The notes: a model not told the origin generated them from the sequence alone. 36,457 bases of DNA from Deltaproteobacteria bacterium (GCA_016219175.1 JACRCD010000027.1:1-36457), one strand, 5' to 3'; positions 25,765-34,225 are shown, counted from the stretch's first letter. Numbers and translations are program-made.

Positions 25765-26682
25765 ATGACATCATCTCATCTTGGCGTCCAGGAACTAAAC
25801 AGCCGATACGGCATTGAAGGAAAGGTGCACTTTGCCGCGGGGAAAGGCGGACTCGTTTCCGTCCTGGTAAAAAATAGATATGCATCCGCCTGTATTTTTT
25901 TGCAGGGCGCCCATGTTACCCATTTTCAGCCCGAGGGGCAGCAACCCGTTCTCTGGCTGAGCAACAGGAGCGCCTATCAGGAGGGAAAAGCCATACGCGG
26001 CGGCATTCCTCTCTGTTGGCCCTGGTTTGGCGACCATCCGGACGATCCGACGAAACCGGCCCACGGTTTTGTCCGCACATCTTTATGGGAAGTTCTTGAA
26101 ACCTGGGAGACGGCTGATGGCGTGACCCTTGTCCGGCTGCGCCTGGAGGATGATGAGGCAAGCCGGAGAATCTGGCCCAACTCCTTTCAGCTCGAACTGC
26201 GAGTCCTTGTCGGCAGAAGTCTGGTGGTGGCGCTGGTCGCCCGCAATACCGGTAAGACGCCATTTCCGTGCGGCGGGGCGCTGCACAGTTATTTCCTGGT
26301 TGGGGCTGTCGAGTCAATTGAAATTTTCGGTCTGGACGGCTGCGACTATCTTGACAAAATCGATCATTTCAGCCGCGGACGCCAAGGCGGAACAGTGCGG
26401 CTGGCAGGCGAGACAGACCGCATCTATGTCAATACCGCTGATGTCTGCACCATTAAAGATCCGGTGCTGTCAAGGTATGTCACCGTTGCCAAAAAAGGCA
26501 GCAACAGCACCGTCATCTGGAATCCCGGACCGCGCAAGTCAGCAACAATGCCGGACATGGACAGAAACGGCTACCGGCAGATGGTTTGTGTGGAAACGGC
26601 CAATGCCGCGGATGACACGATACTGTTGCCGCCGGGTGGAATGCATATCCTCCAGGCCGAGATCAGCCCTTACCCAAAGTGA
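25765..26682 (+). CDS. yeaD: Glucose-6-phosphate 1-epimerase (D-hexose-6-phosphate mutarotase)
   Basis: A 305-aa galactose-mutarotase-fold protein. GAHVTHFQPEGQQPVLWLS, AIRGGIPLCWPWFGDH, HGFVRTSLWEV and GALHSYFLVG are typical of the YeaD group. It interconverts the anomers of glucose-6-phosphate, feeding Zwf and Pgm. ATG 25765 is chosen because the 40 upstream codons of the open frame come from the adjacent MITE. The ribosome site is weak, so initiation is less certain. Confidence 0.9.
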   Translation: MTSSHLGVQELNSRYGIEGKVHFAAGKGGLVSVLVKNRYASACIFLQGAHVTHFQPEGQQPVLWLSNRSAYQEGKAIRGGIPLCWPWFGDHPDDPTKPAHGFVRTSLWEVLETWETADGVTLVRLRLEDDEASRRIWPNSFQLELRVLVGRSLVVALVARNTGKTPFPCGGALHSYFLVGAVESIEIFGLDGCDYLDKIDHFSRGRQGGTVRLAGETDRIYVNTADVCTIKDPVLSRYVTVAKKGSNSTVIWNPGPRKSATMPDMDRNGYRQMVCVETANAADDTILLPPGGMHILQAEISPYPK

Positions 26683-26910
26683 CAAGGGATGAGTTTGGTG
26701 GGCACGGCTTTATCGTGCCCACGCCGAAATACCATATAACCTCTCAATCTCCACCGCCCCGCGTGCCGCAAACGATACGGCTGTTTGCGGCACCCTACCG
26801 GGTTGGCCAGCGAGAAGCTGTTTGCCCCGGAATAATCCTTGATGATAAACGGCACCGGATTTTTGGCGTGGGCCCCATTCTTTCCCGTTCACAGACAGTC
26901 GGACAGGATT
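26673..26910 (-). pseudogene. Decayed copy of the gpmI 3' end, interrupted by a REP unit
   Basis: Bases 26821-26874 match 30568-30621 inside intact gpmI at 52 of 54 positions, encoding VPFIIKDYSGAN. The match continues weakly and gapped to about 26905. At the other side, 26673-26692 resembles the gpmI terminus (SLVTL then a short tail and stop). About 30 codons between them are replaced by the REP-like unit 26693-26805. It overlaps the end of yeaD and is not functional. Confidence 0.75.
26693..26805. repeat. REP-like unit, copy A
   Basis: GTGGGCACG, a short TTTA-containing spacer and CGTGCCCAC form the first hairpin. A second one is built on GCAAAC...GTTTGC followed by GCACCCTACC. The same layout recurs twice near 30143-30401. 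Confidence 0.75.
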
Positions 26911-27224
26911 TCCACTAAGGCAAATTCCATATTCCAGGAAAGTTTCCGCTTTTTCGGATTTTTTGCCGCGTTTTTGTTCGTGGCAACTGTTCGGATTTGT
27001 TGACAATCCCAACGGAAAACCCTTGCAGCTCAATCCCTGCTGTTTTTTTTATGGCCTGTCTGGTGGTTGGCTTAACTATTGCTTGCAATCAAACAGGCAG
27101 TCAGTAATAAAAATTCATAACTTGGCAGTTGAGCTTTATGCAAAATGATGCTAATGATCGTTTCGTCACATTGCCAACAGCCTCATGTTTTAGTTTTTTT
27201 GCAAAATTTCAGGAGAGCACCAAA

Positions 27225-30080
27225 ATGATGAAAACCCGGCTGAAACATCTCTTTACATTCCTTATTCTGTTCGTCTTGCTTCCGGCCTCGCATCTGGCGG
27301 CCGCGCCCGCGCCGGACACGGGCCAGACGAAGTGCTACGACAATGACGTGGAAATAACCTGCCCGCAGCCGGGGGAGCCGTTTTACGGCCAGGACGCCCA
27401 GTATGCCGGCCCGGCCAGATCCTACACCAAATTGGGGGCCTACGATGTGGAACTGCCGGATACGGCCACCTACGCCGACGGTTGGCTTGCCACCCGGGAC
27501 AACGTCACCGGTCTGATCTGGGAGATGAAGACCGATGACAACACCATCCACGACAAGGATAACAAGTATACCTGGTGCGACACCAACCCGGCCACCAACG
27601 GCGGTTATGCTGGCACCTGCGGCAACGGCACCGACACCGAGGATTTCATAAACGTCATCAATGGCGGGAATTTCGGCGGCCATGATGATTGGCGTCTGCC
27701 GTCGGTCAAGGAACTGTCGTCTTTGCTGAACGCCAGCATTCCCATGCCTGGCCCGACTATTGACACCTCCTACTTCCCGGACACTGTGTCTTCCGACTAT
27801 TGGTCGTCTACTACTAGCGTCAACTATACGTACAACGCGTGGCGCGTGCATTTCACCAGTGGTTACGTCGCCAGCCTCAATAAGTCTAACAGTTACTATG
27901 CTCGCGCGGTGCGAGCCGGACAGGCTGGGGCATTGGGTGATTTGGTCATTAACGGCGACGGCACGGTGACGGACACCGCCACGGGGCTGATGTGGCAGCA
28001 GTGCAGCCTGGGTCAGACCTGGAATCCGGCCACGCAAGGCTGCGACGGCACGGCAACCCCTGTTGACTGGCAGGATGCCCTAGAGCAGAGTGAAAATCTC
28101 AACATGGCCGGTTACAGTGACTGGCGATTACCCAACCGCAACGAACTTCAGAGCCTGGTGGATTATTCTCGTTATTCTCCGTCTATCGACACCACCTCTT
28201 TTCCTGGCACTAAGCCGTCCTACTACTGGTCGTCTACTACCAGCGCCAATTATACGAACTACGCGTGGTACGTGCATTTCAACTATGGTCACGTCGGCTA
28301 CGACTATAAGTCCTTTAGTTACTATGCTCGCGCGGTTCGAGCCGGACAGAGTGGGGCATTGGGTGATTTGGTTATTTCAGGCCTGACCCCCGCAAGCGGC
28401 CCTGTGACGGGTGGCACCACGGTAACCGTCACAGGGGAGAATTTCGGTTCCGAACAGGGCGCGGGTTTCGTGACTTTCGATGGGGTAGAAGCAACAATCA
28501 CCTCCTGGAACGATACGGAAATTGTCTGTGTCACCCCTTCCCGGCCTGCGGGTGCTGTTGAGCTGGCCGTGACCCGGAATGACGGCGCCTTCGCCATCCG
28601 CGCCGCGTCCTTTACATTTTTTCTGCCGGGTTATGGCTTCAATCAGCGGCCGGACACGGGCCAGACGAAGTGCTACGACAACAGTGTGGAAATAACCTGC
28701 CCTCAGCCGGGGGAACCGTTTTACGGCCAGGACGCCCAGTATGCCGGCCCGGCCAGATCCTACACCAAGCTGGGCTATGGCGATGTGGAGCTGCCGGATA
28801 CGGCCACCTACGCCGACGGCTGGCTTGCCACCCGGGACAATGTCACCGGGCTGATCTGGGAGATGAAGAGTGATGACGGGTCCATCCACGACAAGGATAA
28901 CAAGTATACCTGGTGCGACACCAACCCGGCCACCAACGGCGGCGATCCCGGCATCTGCGGCAATGGCACCGACACCGAGGATTTCATAAATGCCATCAAT
29001 GACGGGAATTTCGGCGGCCATGATGATTGGCGGCTGCCCACGGTCGAGGAGCTGTCTGCTTTGGTGAACAGCTCTATTCCTGATCCTGGCCCGGTTGTTG
29101 CCCTCGCTTATTTCCCCGGTACAGTGTCGTCCGGCTACTGGTCGTCTACTTCCGGCGCCTATAACACGTACAACGCGTGGTACGTGAGTTTCCTCAAAGG
29201 TAACGTCTACAACGGCAATAAGTCCTACAGTTACTATGTGCGCGCGGTGCGAGCCGGAGAGGCTGGGTCATTGGGTGATTTGGTCACTAACGGCGACGGC
29301 ACGGTGACGGACACCGCCACGGGGCTGATGTGGCAGCAGTGCAGCCTGGGTCAGACCTGGAATCCGGCCACGCAAGGCTGCGACGGCACGGCAATTTCTG
29401 TTAACTGGCAGGATGCCCTAGAGCAGAGTGAAAATCTCACCCTGGCCGGTTACAGTGACTGGCGGCTACCCAACCGCAACGAACTTCAGAGTCTGGTGGA
29501 TTATTCTCGTTCTTATCCGTCTATAGACACCACCTCTTTTCCAGGCACTAAGCCGTCCAACTACTGGTCGTCTACTACCTACGCCGGTAGTACGTACTAC
29601 GCGTGGTACGTAAGTTTCCACTATGGTTACGTCAACTACGACATTAAGTTTAGTTTCTATGTGCGCGCGGTGCGAGCCGGACAGGGTGGGGCATTGGGTG
29701 ATTTGGTTATTTCAGGCCTGACCCCCGCAAGCGGCCCTGTGACGGGCGGGACAACGGTAACCGTCACCGGCCAGAACTTTGGATCTGAGCAGGGCGCGGG
29801 TTTCGTGACTTTCGATGGGGTAGAGGCAACAATCACCTCCTGGAACAATACGGAAATCGTCTGTGTCACCCCTTCCCGGCCCGCGGGTGCTGTTGAGCTG
29901 GCCGTGACCCGGGATGATGGCGGCAGCGTTACCATGGCCTCCGCCTTTACATTTTTCGACCCGGTTGACATGGATTTCGATGGGGATGTGGACGGCCTTG
30001 ATGCGGTGCTTTACATCCAGGCGCTTCAGGAAGGAACAGACCTGACTCTGGTTGATTTTGCCGGGAGTTTCGGGCGGTGA
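27225..30080 (+). CDS. Secreted tandem DUF1566/IPT-TIG protein with DGR-like variable regions
   Basis: A 951-aa protein. ATG 27225 is eight bases after AGGAGA. A signal peptide (LFTFLILFVLLPASHLAAA) ends near residue 28. Unit 1 starts at about 30 and unit 2 at about 476, offset 446 residues. Each holds two DUF1566 domains (C-type-lectin-like/FGE-like, with WRLP...EL and YWSST...RAVRAG motifs) and one IPT/TIG immunoglobulin-like domain (about 382-466, 827-912). Residues 913-951 (DMDFDGDVDGLDAV) resemble a dockerin or EF-hand calcium loop. The ends of the four DUF1566 domains vary by the codon pattern typical of DGR targets. It is probably exported and displayed or bound at the surface for ligand recognition, with selectable binding faces. 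No reverse transcriptase gene is adjacent. Confidence 0.9.
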   Translation: MMKTRLKHLFTFLILFVLLPASHLAAAPAPDTGQTKCYDNDVEITCPQPGEPFYGQDAQYAGPARSYTKLGAYDVELPDTATYADGWLATRDNVTGLIWEMKTDDNTIHDKDNKYTWCDTNPATNGGYAGTCGNGTDTEDFINVINGGNFGGHDDWRLPSVKELSSLLNASIPMPGPTIDTSYFPDTVSSDYWSSTTSVNYTYNAWRVHFTSGYVASLNKSNSYYARAVRAGQAGALGDLVINGDGTVTDTATGLMWQQCSLGQTWNPATQGCDGTATPVDWQDALEQSENLNMAGYSDWRLPNRNELQSLVDYSRYSPSIDTTSFPGTKPSYYWSSTTSANYTNYAWYVHFNYGHVGYDYKSFSYYARAVRAGQSGALGDLVISGLTPASGPVTGGTTVTVTGENFGSEQGAGFVTFDGVEATITSWNDTEIVCVTPSRPAGAVELAVTRNDGAFAIRAASFTFFLPGYGFNQRPDTGQTKCYDNSVEITCPQPGEPFYGQDAQYAGPARSYTKLGYGDVELPDTATYADGWLATRDNVTGLIWEMKSDDGSIHDKDNKYTWCDTNPATNGGDPGICGNGTDTEDFINAINDGNFGGHDDWRLPTVEELSALVNSSIPDPGPVVALAYFPGTVSSGYWSSTSGAYNTYNAWYVSFLKGNVYNGNKSYSYYVRAVRAGEAGSLGDLVTNGDGTVTDTATGLMWQQCSLGQTWNPATQGCDGTAISVNWQDALEQSENLTLAGYSDWRLPNRNELQSLVDYSRSYPSIDTTSFPGTKPSNYWSSTTYAGSTYYAWYVSFHYGYVNYDIKFSFYVRAVRAGQGGALGDLVISGLTPASGPVTGGTTVTVTGQNFGSEQGAGFVTFDGVEATITSWNNTEIVCVTPSRPAGAVELAVTRDDGGSVTMASAFTFFDPVDMDFDGDVDGLDAVLYIQALQEGTDLTLVDFAGSFGR
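27798..27920 (+). other. DGR-like variable region 1
   Basis: End of the first DUF1566 domain (residues about 192-232), from TAT TGG to the GC-rich tail GCGCGGTGCGAGCCGG. Variable codons include CGC after GCG TGG, ACC AGT after TTC, and GCC AGC CTC AAT after GTC. A template carrying AAC or AAT at each of these is consistent. Confidence 0.65.
28221..28345 (+). other. DGR-like variable region 2
   Basis: End of the second DUF1566 domain (residues about 333-374). Variable codons: TAC after GCG TGG, AAC TAT after TTC, and GGC TAC GAC TAT after GTC. The flanks are closely similar to those of region 4, while the variable codons differ. Confidence 0.65.
29136..29258 (+). other. DGR-like variable region 3
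   Basis: End of the third DUF1566 domain (residues about 638-678). Variable codons: TAC after GCG TGG, CTC AAA after TTC, and TAC AAC GGC AAT after GTC. AAA is an exception to the constant third base. Confidence 0.65.
29559..29680 (+). other. DGR-like variable region 4
   Basis: End of the fourth DUF1566 domain (residues about 779-819). Variable codons: TAC after GCG TGG, CAC TAT after TTC, and AAC TAC GAC ATT after GTC. Compared with the others it has lost one codon after AAG, in frame. Confidence 0.65.
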
Positions 30081-30107
30081 TGGGGCGTAGGTATGCAGCA
30101 GTTATGT

Positions 30108-30129
30108 CGGGAAAGGTTTCCCGGCCTGC
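30108..30129. repeat. 22-bp palindromic repeat, also at 34273-34294
   Basis: CGGGAAAGG...CCCGGCCTGC is identical at both sites. The core GGGAAA/TTTCCC is self-complementary. The two copies flank the gpmI-glgX pair. Confidence 0.7.
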
Positions 30130-30142
30130 AATGAGCGTCGGT

Positions 30143-30401
30143 GGTTTGGTTGGGTGGGCACGGGGTTAACGTGCTCACCGTGACGATTGCGGTGTTGTCG
30201 TTTTATCCGCGTGCGCAACAAACGGCCGTTGCGCACCCTACCCGGCTCCGGGCGGTGAGGTGGCAGACAAGGAGAAAACCATAATCGGTTTGGTAGGGTG
30301 GGCACGGGTTTATCGTGCCCACGCGGGATTGTCGTGATCGTTCAATTTCTACCTTCCCGCGTGCGCAAACGATACGGCTGTTTGCAGCACCCCACCCGGC
30401 T
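30143..30401. repeat. Tandem REP-like units, copies B (30143-30247) and C (30287-30401)
   Basis: Two units repeat with a period of 144 bases. Each starts GGTTTGGT, has a GTGGGCACG/CGTGCCCAC-type hairpin (in C, 30298-30306 with 30314-30322), then a second hairpin and CACCC(T/C)ACCCGGCT. They fill the space between the DUF1566 gene and gpmI, and may act as a bidirectional terminator or mRNA stabiliser. Confidence 0.75.
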
Positions 30402-30440
30402 GCGGGCGGTGAGGGTGGAGAGACAAGGGTAAAAACGTGA

Positions 30441-32072
30441 TCAAGGTTTGTCTAAAGTGACGAGCGACGGGTCATAGTCGCCCGGCGCCTCAAAGCCCAG
30501 AAGGTTGCACAGGGTGGCCGCGATGTTGCTTAAGCCTTGATTTGTCACTGTAGCTAAACGAAAGTTGTTTGCCCCGGAATAATCCTTGATGATAAACGGC
30601 ACCGGATTCTTGGTGTGGGCCACCATGGGGGAGCGCACCCCTTTCTTCTCCGTCCACATGCAATCGGCGTTGCCGTGATCCGCCGTGATGACCGCTACCC
30701 CCTGCGCTTTTCTGACGGCCTTCAACAGCCTGGCCAAACACATATCCACGGTCTCCACCGCGATACGAATGGCGATGGGAATGCCGGTGTGGCCCACCAT
30801 GTCGCCATTGGCGTAATTGAGGCGAATGAACTTGTATCTGCCGCTCACTATGGCTTTGATCACCTCATCGGTGATTTCGGAGGCCTTCATCCAGGGGCGC
30901 AGGTCAAAGGCGATTTTGTCTGACAGGATTTCCACGTATTTTTCCAGCTTGTCGTCAATGTAGCCCGAGTTGTTGCCGTTCCAGAAGTAAGTGACATGGC
31001 CGAATTTCTGGGTCTCGGAAATGGCAAAGGAGCTGATGCCGGCAGCGCACAGATACTCACCGATGGTGCGGTCAATGGCCGGAGGTTCGACCAGGTAGTG
31101 GCGGGGGATAGCCGCGTCGCCGTCGTACTGCATCATGCCGGCGAAGAAAACATCCGGCACGCGCTGGCGGTCAAACTCGGTGAAATCCGCCTCGTCAAAG
31201 GCCCGGGACAGTTCGATGGCCCGGTCGCCCCTGAAGTTAAACAGCACAACGGCGTCCCCGTCTTCGATGGTTCCCACCGGTTTGCCATTCTCCACCACGA
31301 CAAAACTTTCCATATACTGATCGGTGATGTCGGGATTTTCCGCATAGTAGGTGCGAATCGCCTCGGTTGCCGAGGAGAAGGGGCGGCCCTTGCCCAGCAC
31401 ATGGGCGTTCCAGCCGTTTTCCACCACCCGCCAGTCCGCGTGGTAGCGGTCCATGGTGGTCACCATCCTGCCGCCGCCGGAGGCCAGGCGATAGTCCCGG
31501 CCGGTGGTTGAAAGTTCAGCCAGTTTTTTCTCCAGGGGTTCAAAATAGCTGAGCCCGCTTTTTTCCCCCACATCCCTGCCGTCCAGCAGGCCATGCACCC
31601 GCAGACGCGCAAATCCTGCCGCGGCGGCATGCTCGATCAGGGAATAAAGATGATCGATGTGGCTGTGCACGTTGCCGTCGGATACCATGCCGATCAGATG
31701 CAGGGCGCCGCCCTGGGAAGCCCGTTTGCTGATTTCCCGCCAGGCCGCGCCATTAAAAATGTGGCCGGAGCTGATGGCCTCGCTGACGAGTTTTGCCCCC
31801 TGGAAAAAGATTCTGCCCGCCCCCAAGGCATTGTGGCCAACCTCCGAATTGCCCATGTCATCGTCGGACGGCATGCCCACCGCCAGGCCGTGGGCCTTGA
31901 GCCGGGTGTATAACGGCTCGGCGGCGAGGGCGTCAAGCTGCGGGGTATAGGCCACATGGATGCCGTTACTGTCGTTGTCCGGGCCTAACCCCATGCCGTC
32001 CATGATCACCATGACAAGCGGACCGGGAAATTCGCTGTATCCTTCATATTTTTTCAGCTTCATATTGCTCAT
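30441..32072 (-). CDS. gpmI: 2,3-bisphosphoglycerate-independent phosphoglycerate mutase
   Basis: A 543-aa alkaline-phosphatase-fold mutase. Metal ligand Asp25 lies in VIMDGMGLG, and catalytic Ser76 in DDMGNSEVGHNALGAG. LLDGRDVGEKSG, NFRGDRAIELSRAF, NYANGDMVGHTG and ITADHGNADCMW provide the remaining metal and substrate residues. It interconverts 3- and 2-phosphoglycerate in lower glycolysis, processing the glyceraldehyde-3-phosphate branch of the Entner-Doudoroff route. AAGGAA precedes ATG. It lies 71 bases after glgX on the same strand and is probably cotranscribed. Confidence 0.96.
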   Translation of the reverse strand: MSNMKLKKYEGYSEFPGPLVMVIMDGMGLGPDNDSNGIHVAYTPQLDALAAEPLYTRLKAHGLAVGMPSDDDMGNSEVGHNALGAGRIFFQGAKLVSEAISSGHIFNGAAWREISKRASQGGALHLIGMVSDGNVHSHIDHLYSLIEHAAAAGFARLRVHGLLDGRDVGEKSGLSYFEPLEKKLAELSTTGRDYRLASGGGRMVTTMDRYHADWRVVENGWNAHVLGKGRPFSSATEAIRTYYAENPDITDQYMESFVVVENGKPVGTIEDGDAVVLFNFRGDRAIELSRAFDEADFTEFDRQRVPDVFFAGMMQYDGDAAIPRHYLVEPPAIDRTIGEYLCAAGISSFAISETQKFGHVTYFWNGNNSGYIDDKLEKYVEILSDKIAFDLRPWMKASEITDEVIKAIVSGRYKFIRLNYANGDMVGHTGIPIAIRIAVETVDMCLARLLKAVRKAQGVAVITADHGNADCMWTEKKGVRSPMVAHTKNPVPFIIKDYSGANNFRLATVTNQGLSNIAATLCNLLGFEAPGDYDPSLVTLDKP

Positions 32073-32143
32073 AAGGTTTTCCTTGGTGGTTTTCAGGTGG
32101 ATATAGGCTACAGTCTAAACACCTAACAGTCTTGTCTTGCACA

Positions 32144-34225
32144 TTACGGCCGGCATTCCAGTACAACCACACTGCGAGGTGCGGTTTTGCAGAATTTTTT
32201 GTCGAGCCGAGTCTGGCTGTCCGGCAGCAGAATATCATCCGGCCAGGATGCCGCGGTGTTTATGGCCATGTGCCATGTCCTGCCGCTAACAGCCGGGAGG
32301 GCAAAGGTAATCGGCCGCTCGGACATGTTAAACATGACATGCAGATCTTCCTCCTCGTCTGTTCCGCCAAGGGTGAAGGCCAGCAGATTTTTTCCCTGAT
32401 CATCCCAGGGAGGCTGGCGCAGCTTTCTGCCGTGCCAGGTGATGTCGGGCAAACGATCATGCTCTTCTTGGGTTCCGGTAACATAGCGGCGCCGCATCAG
32501 GCTGGTGTGGCGCTTGCGGAAGGCGATCATCTCCTTGACAAAGCGGAACATCTCCCTGTTTTTTTCGACCAGGTCCCAGTTAAACCAGCTGAGTTCGTTG
32601 TCCTGGCAATAGCAGTTGTTGTTGCCCTGCTGGGTGCGCAGGACTTCATCACCCGAGAGAATCATGGGCACCCCGTGGCTGAGCAGCAGGATGGCCATGA
32701 AATTCTTGGCCTGCCTGCGTCTGAGGGCGAGGATGCGTCCGTCCGCCGTTTCCCCCTCACGGCCGCAATTCCAACTTATATTATGGCTGCAGCCGTCCCT
32801 GTTGCCCTCGCCATTTGCCTCATTGTGTTTTTCGTTATAGCTGACAAGATCCCATAGGGAAAAGCCATCATGGCAGGTGACGAAATTGATGCTGTTGATG
32901 GGCAGCCGGCCGGAAGGCTGATACAGGTCGCTGCTGCCGCAGAGACGGGTCGCCATTTCTCCCGCCAGTCCCTTGTCCCCTTTGACAAACTGGCGGATGA
33001 CGTCACGGTACCTGCCGTTCCACTCCGCCCAGCGGAAACCCGGAAATCCGCCAACCTGATACAATCCTCCCGCGTCCCAGGCCTCGGCAATGAGTCCGGT
33101 GCGGGCCAGGACCCCTGAAAATTCAATGCTCCAGACCACGGGGGCATAGTGATCCGGTTTGCCGTCCCTGCCCCTGACCAGCACGCTGGCCAGATCAAAG
33201 CGGAAGGCGTCGATATGCATCTCCCGCACCCAGTACTCCAGGCAGTCGACGATGAAATGGGCAACCAGGGGATGATTGCAGTTGACCGTATTGCCGCAGC
33301 CGGTATAGTCACGGTACAGACTGAGATCGTGGGATTCAAGGTGATAGAAACTGCTGTTGGCCAGGCCCTTGAAGTTGATCAGCGGCCCGCCGCCGCCGCC
33401 TTCCGCGGTGTGATTGAACACAACATCCAGGATAACGGCGATATCCGCCTTGTGCAGGGCCTTGATCATGTCGCGGAATTCGCGGATATGGGTGCCGGCC
33501 AGGGGGGTGGTGCAGTAATGGGGGTGGGGGCTGTAAAAACTGTGGGTGCTGTAGCCCCAGAAATTTTTCAATCCCAGCCGCCGGGAGTTTTCCGGCAGAT
33601 CCTGTTCGTCAAAGGCCATGATTGGCAGGAGTTCGACGGCGGTAATGCCGAGCTCTTTCAAGTAGGGTATTTTTTCTATGACGGCGGAGAAGGTGCCTGG
33701 ATGCGCTACCATTGATGAGGGATGCTTGGTGAAACCACCGACATGGAACTCGTAGATGATGGTCTTTGCCGGGGCATGATTGAGAACCGCGTCACCCTCC
33801 CAGTCATAATCATCATCCTTGACCACCATGGCGCGCATGCTTTTACCCTCGCTGGGATCCGGCCCGCATGCCGTCTGTCTGTCCCAGAGGTTGTCTACCA
33901 CCGCTTTGGCCCAGGGGTCGAGCAGCTCTTTTTCCCTGTTGAACCGGCAGCCGGAAGCAGCGGTGTTGCCTGGTCCGTCGGCGCGCCATGTGTAACAGGC
34001 GCCCGCCGGCAGGTCTTCGACAAAAACATGCCAGAAGAAGAAGGTGCGGTTTTCGTGGGGATCGAGGCTGATAATCTGGAATGGTTCGGCGCTTTCCGGT
34101 CCGCTGTAGAGGAGAAGCTCCATGGCGGTGGCTTGCCGGGAGAAGATGCAGAAATTGGTGCCCCTGGTCTGAAACGATGCGCCAGGTGGGTATCTGCGGC
34201 CTGGTCTGGTCCGGTATCTGTTCAT
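32144..34225 (-). CDS. glgX: Glycogen debranching enzyme (GH13, GlgX/isoamylase type)
   Basis: A 693-aa enzyme. The N-terminal CBM48-like domain (about 12-110) has the motif RGTNFCIFSRQATAMELLLY. The GH13 barrel has DVVFNHTAEGG (267-277), catalytic nucleophile Asp344 in FRFDLAS, acid/base Glu381 in LIAEAWD, and transition-state His452-Asp453 in VTCHDGFS. A C-terminal beta domain follows. It hydrolyses alpha-1,6 branches of glycogen, releasing maltodextrins that enter glucose-1-phosphate and then Pgm. No strong ribosome site is seen at ATG 34225. It is divergent from pgm. Confidence 0.95.
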   Translation of the reverse strand: MNRYRTRPGRRYPPGASFQTRGTNFCIFSRQATAMELLLYSGPESAEPFQIISLDPHENRTFFFWHVFVEDLPAGACYTWRADGPGNTAASGCRFNREKELLDPWAKAVVDNLWDRQTACGPDPSEGKSMRAMVVKDDDYDWEGDAVLNHAPAKTIIYEFHVGGFTKHPSSMVAHPGTFSAVIEKIPYLKELGITAVELLPIMAFDEQDLPENSRRLGLKNFWGYSTHSFYSPHPHYCTTPLAGTHIREFRDMIKALHKADIAVILDVVFNHTAEGGGGGPLINFKGLANSSFYHLESHDLSLYRDYTGCGNTVNCNHPLVAHFIVDCLEYWVREMHIDAFRFDLASVLVRGRDGKPDHYAPVVWSIEFSGVLARTGLIAEAWDAGGLYQVGGFPGFRWAEWNGRYRDVIRQFVKGDKGLAGEMATRLCGSSDLYQPSGRLPINSINFVTCHDGFSLWDLVSYNEKHNEANGEGNRDGCSHNISWNCGREGETADGRILALRRRQAKNFMAILLLSHGVPMILSGDEVLRTQQGNNNCYCQDNELSWFNWDLVEKNREMFRFVKEMIAFRKRHTSLMRRRYVTGTQEEHDRLPDITWHGRKLRQPPWDDQGKNLLAFTLGGTDEEEDLHVMFNMSERPITFALPAVSGRTWHMAINTAASWPDDILLPDSQTRLDKKFCKTAPRSVVVLECRP

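Noticed and set aside
26710-27033. Minus-strand 107-codon frame
   Set aside because: It is made of an out-of-frame gpmI remnant plus REP sequence, not a gene.
27312-29958. Treating the DUF1566 repeats as ordinary concerted duplication only
   Set aside because: Flanking sequence of copies 2 and 4 is much more alike than the variable codons, and changes concentrate at codon positions 1 and 2 of AAC/AAT-type codons, which plain drift does not predict.
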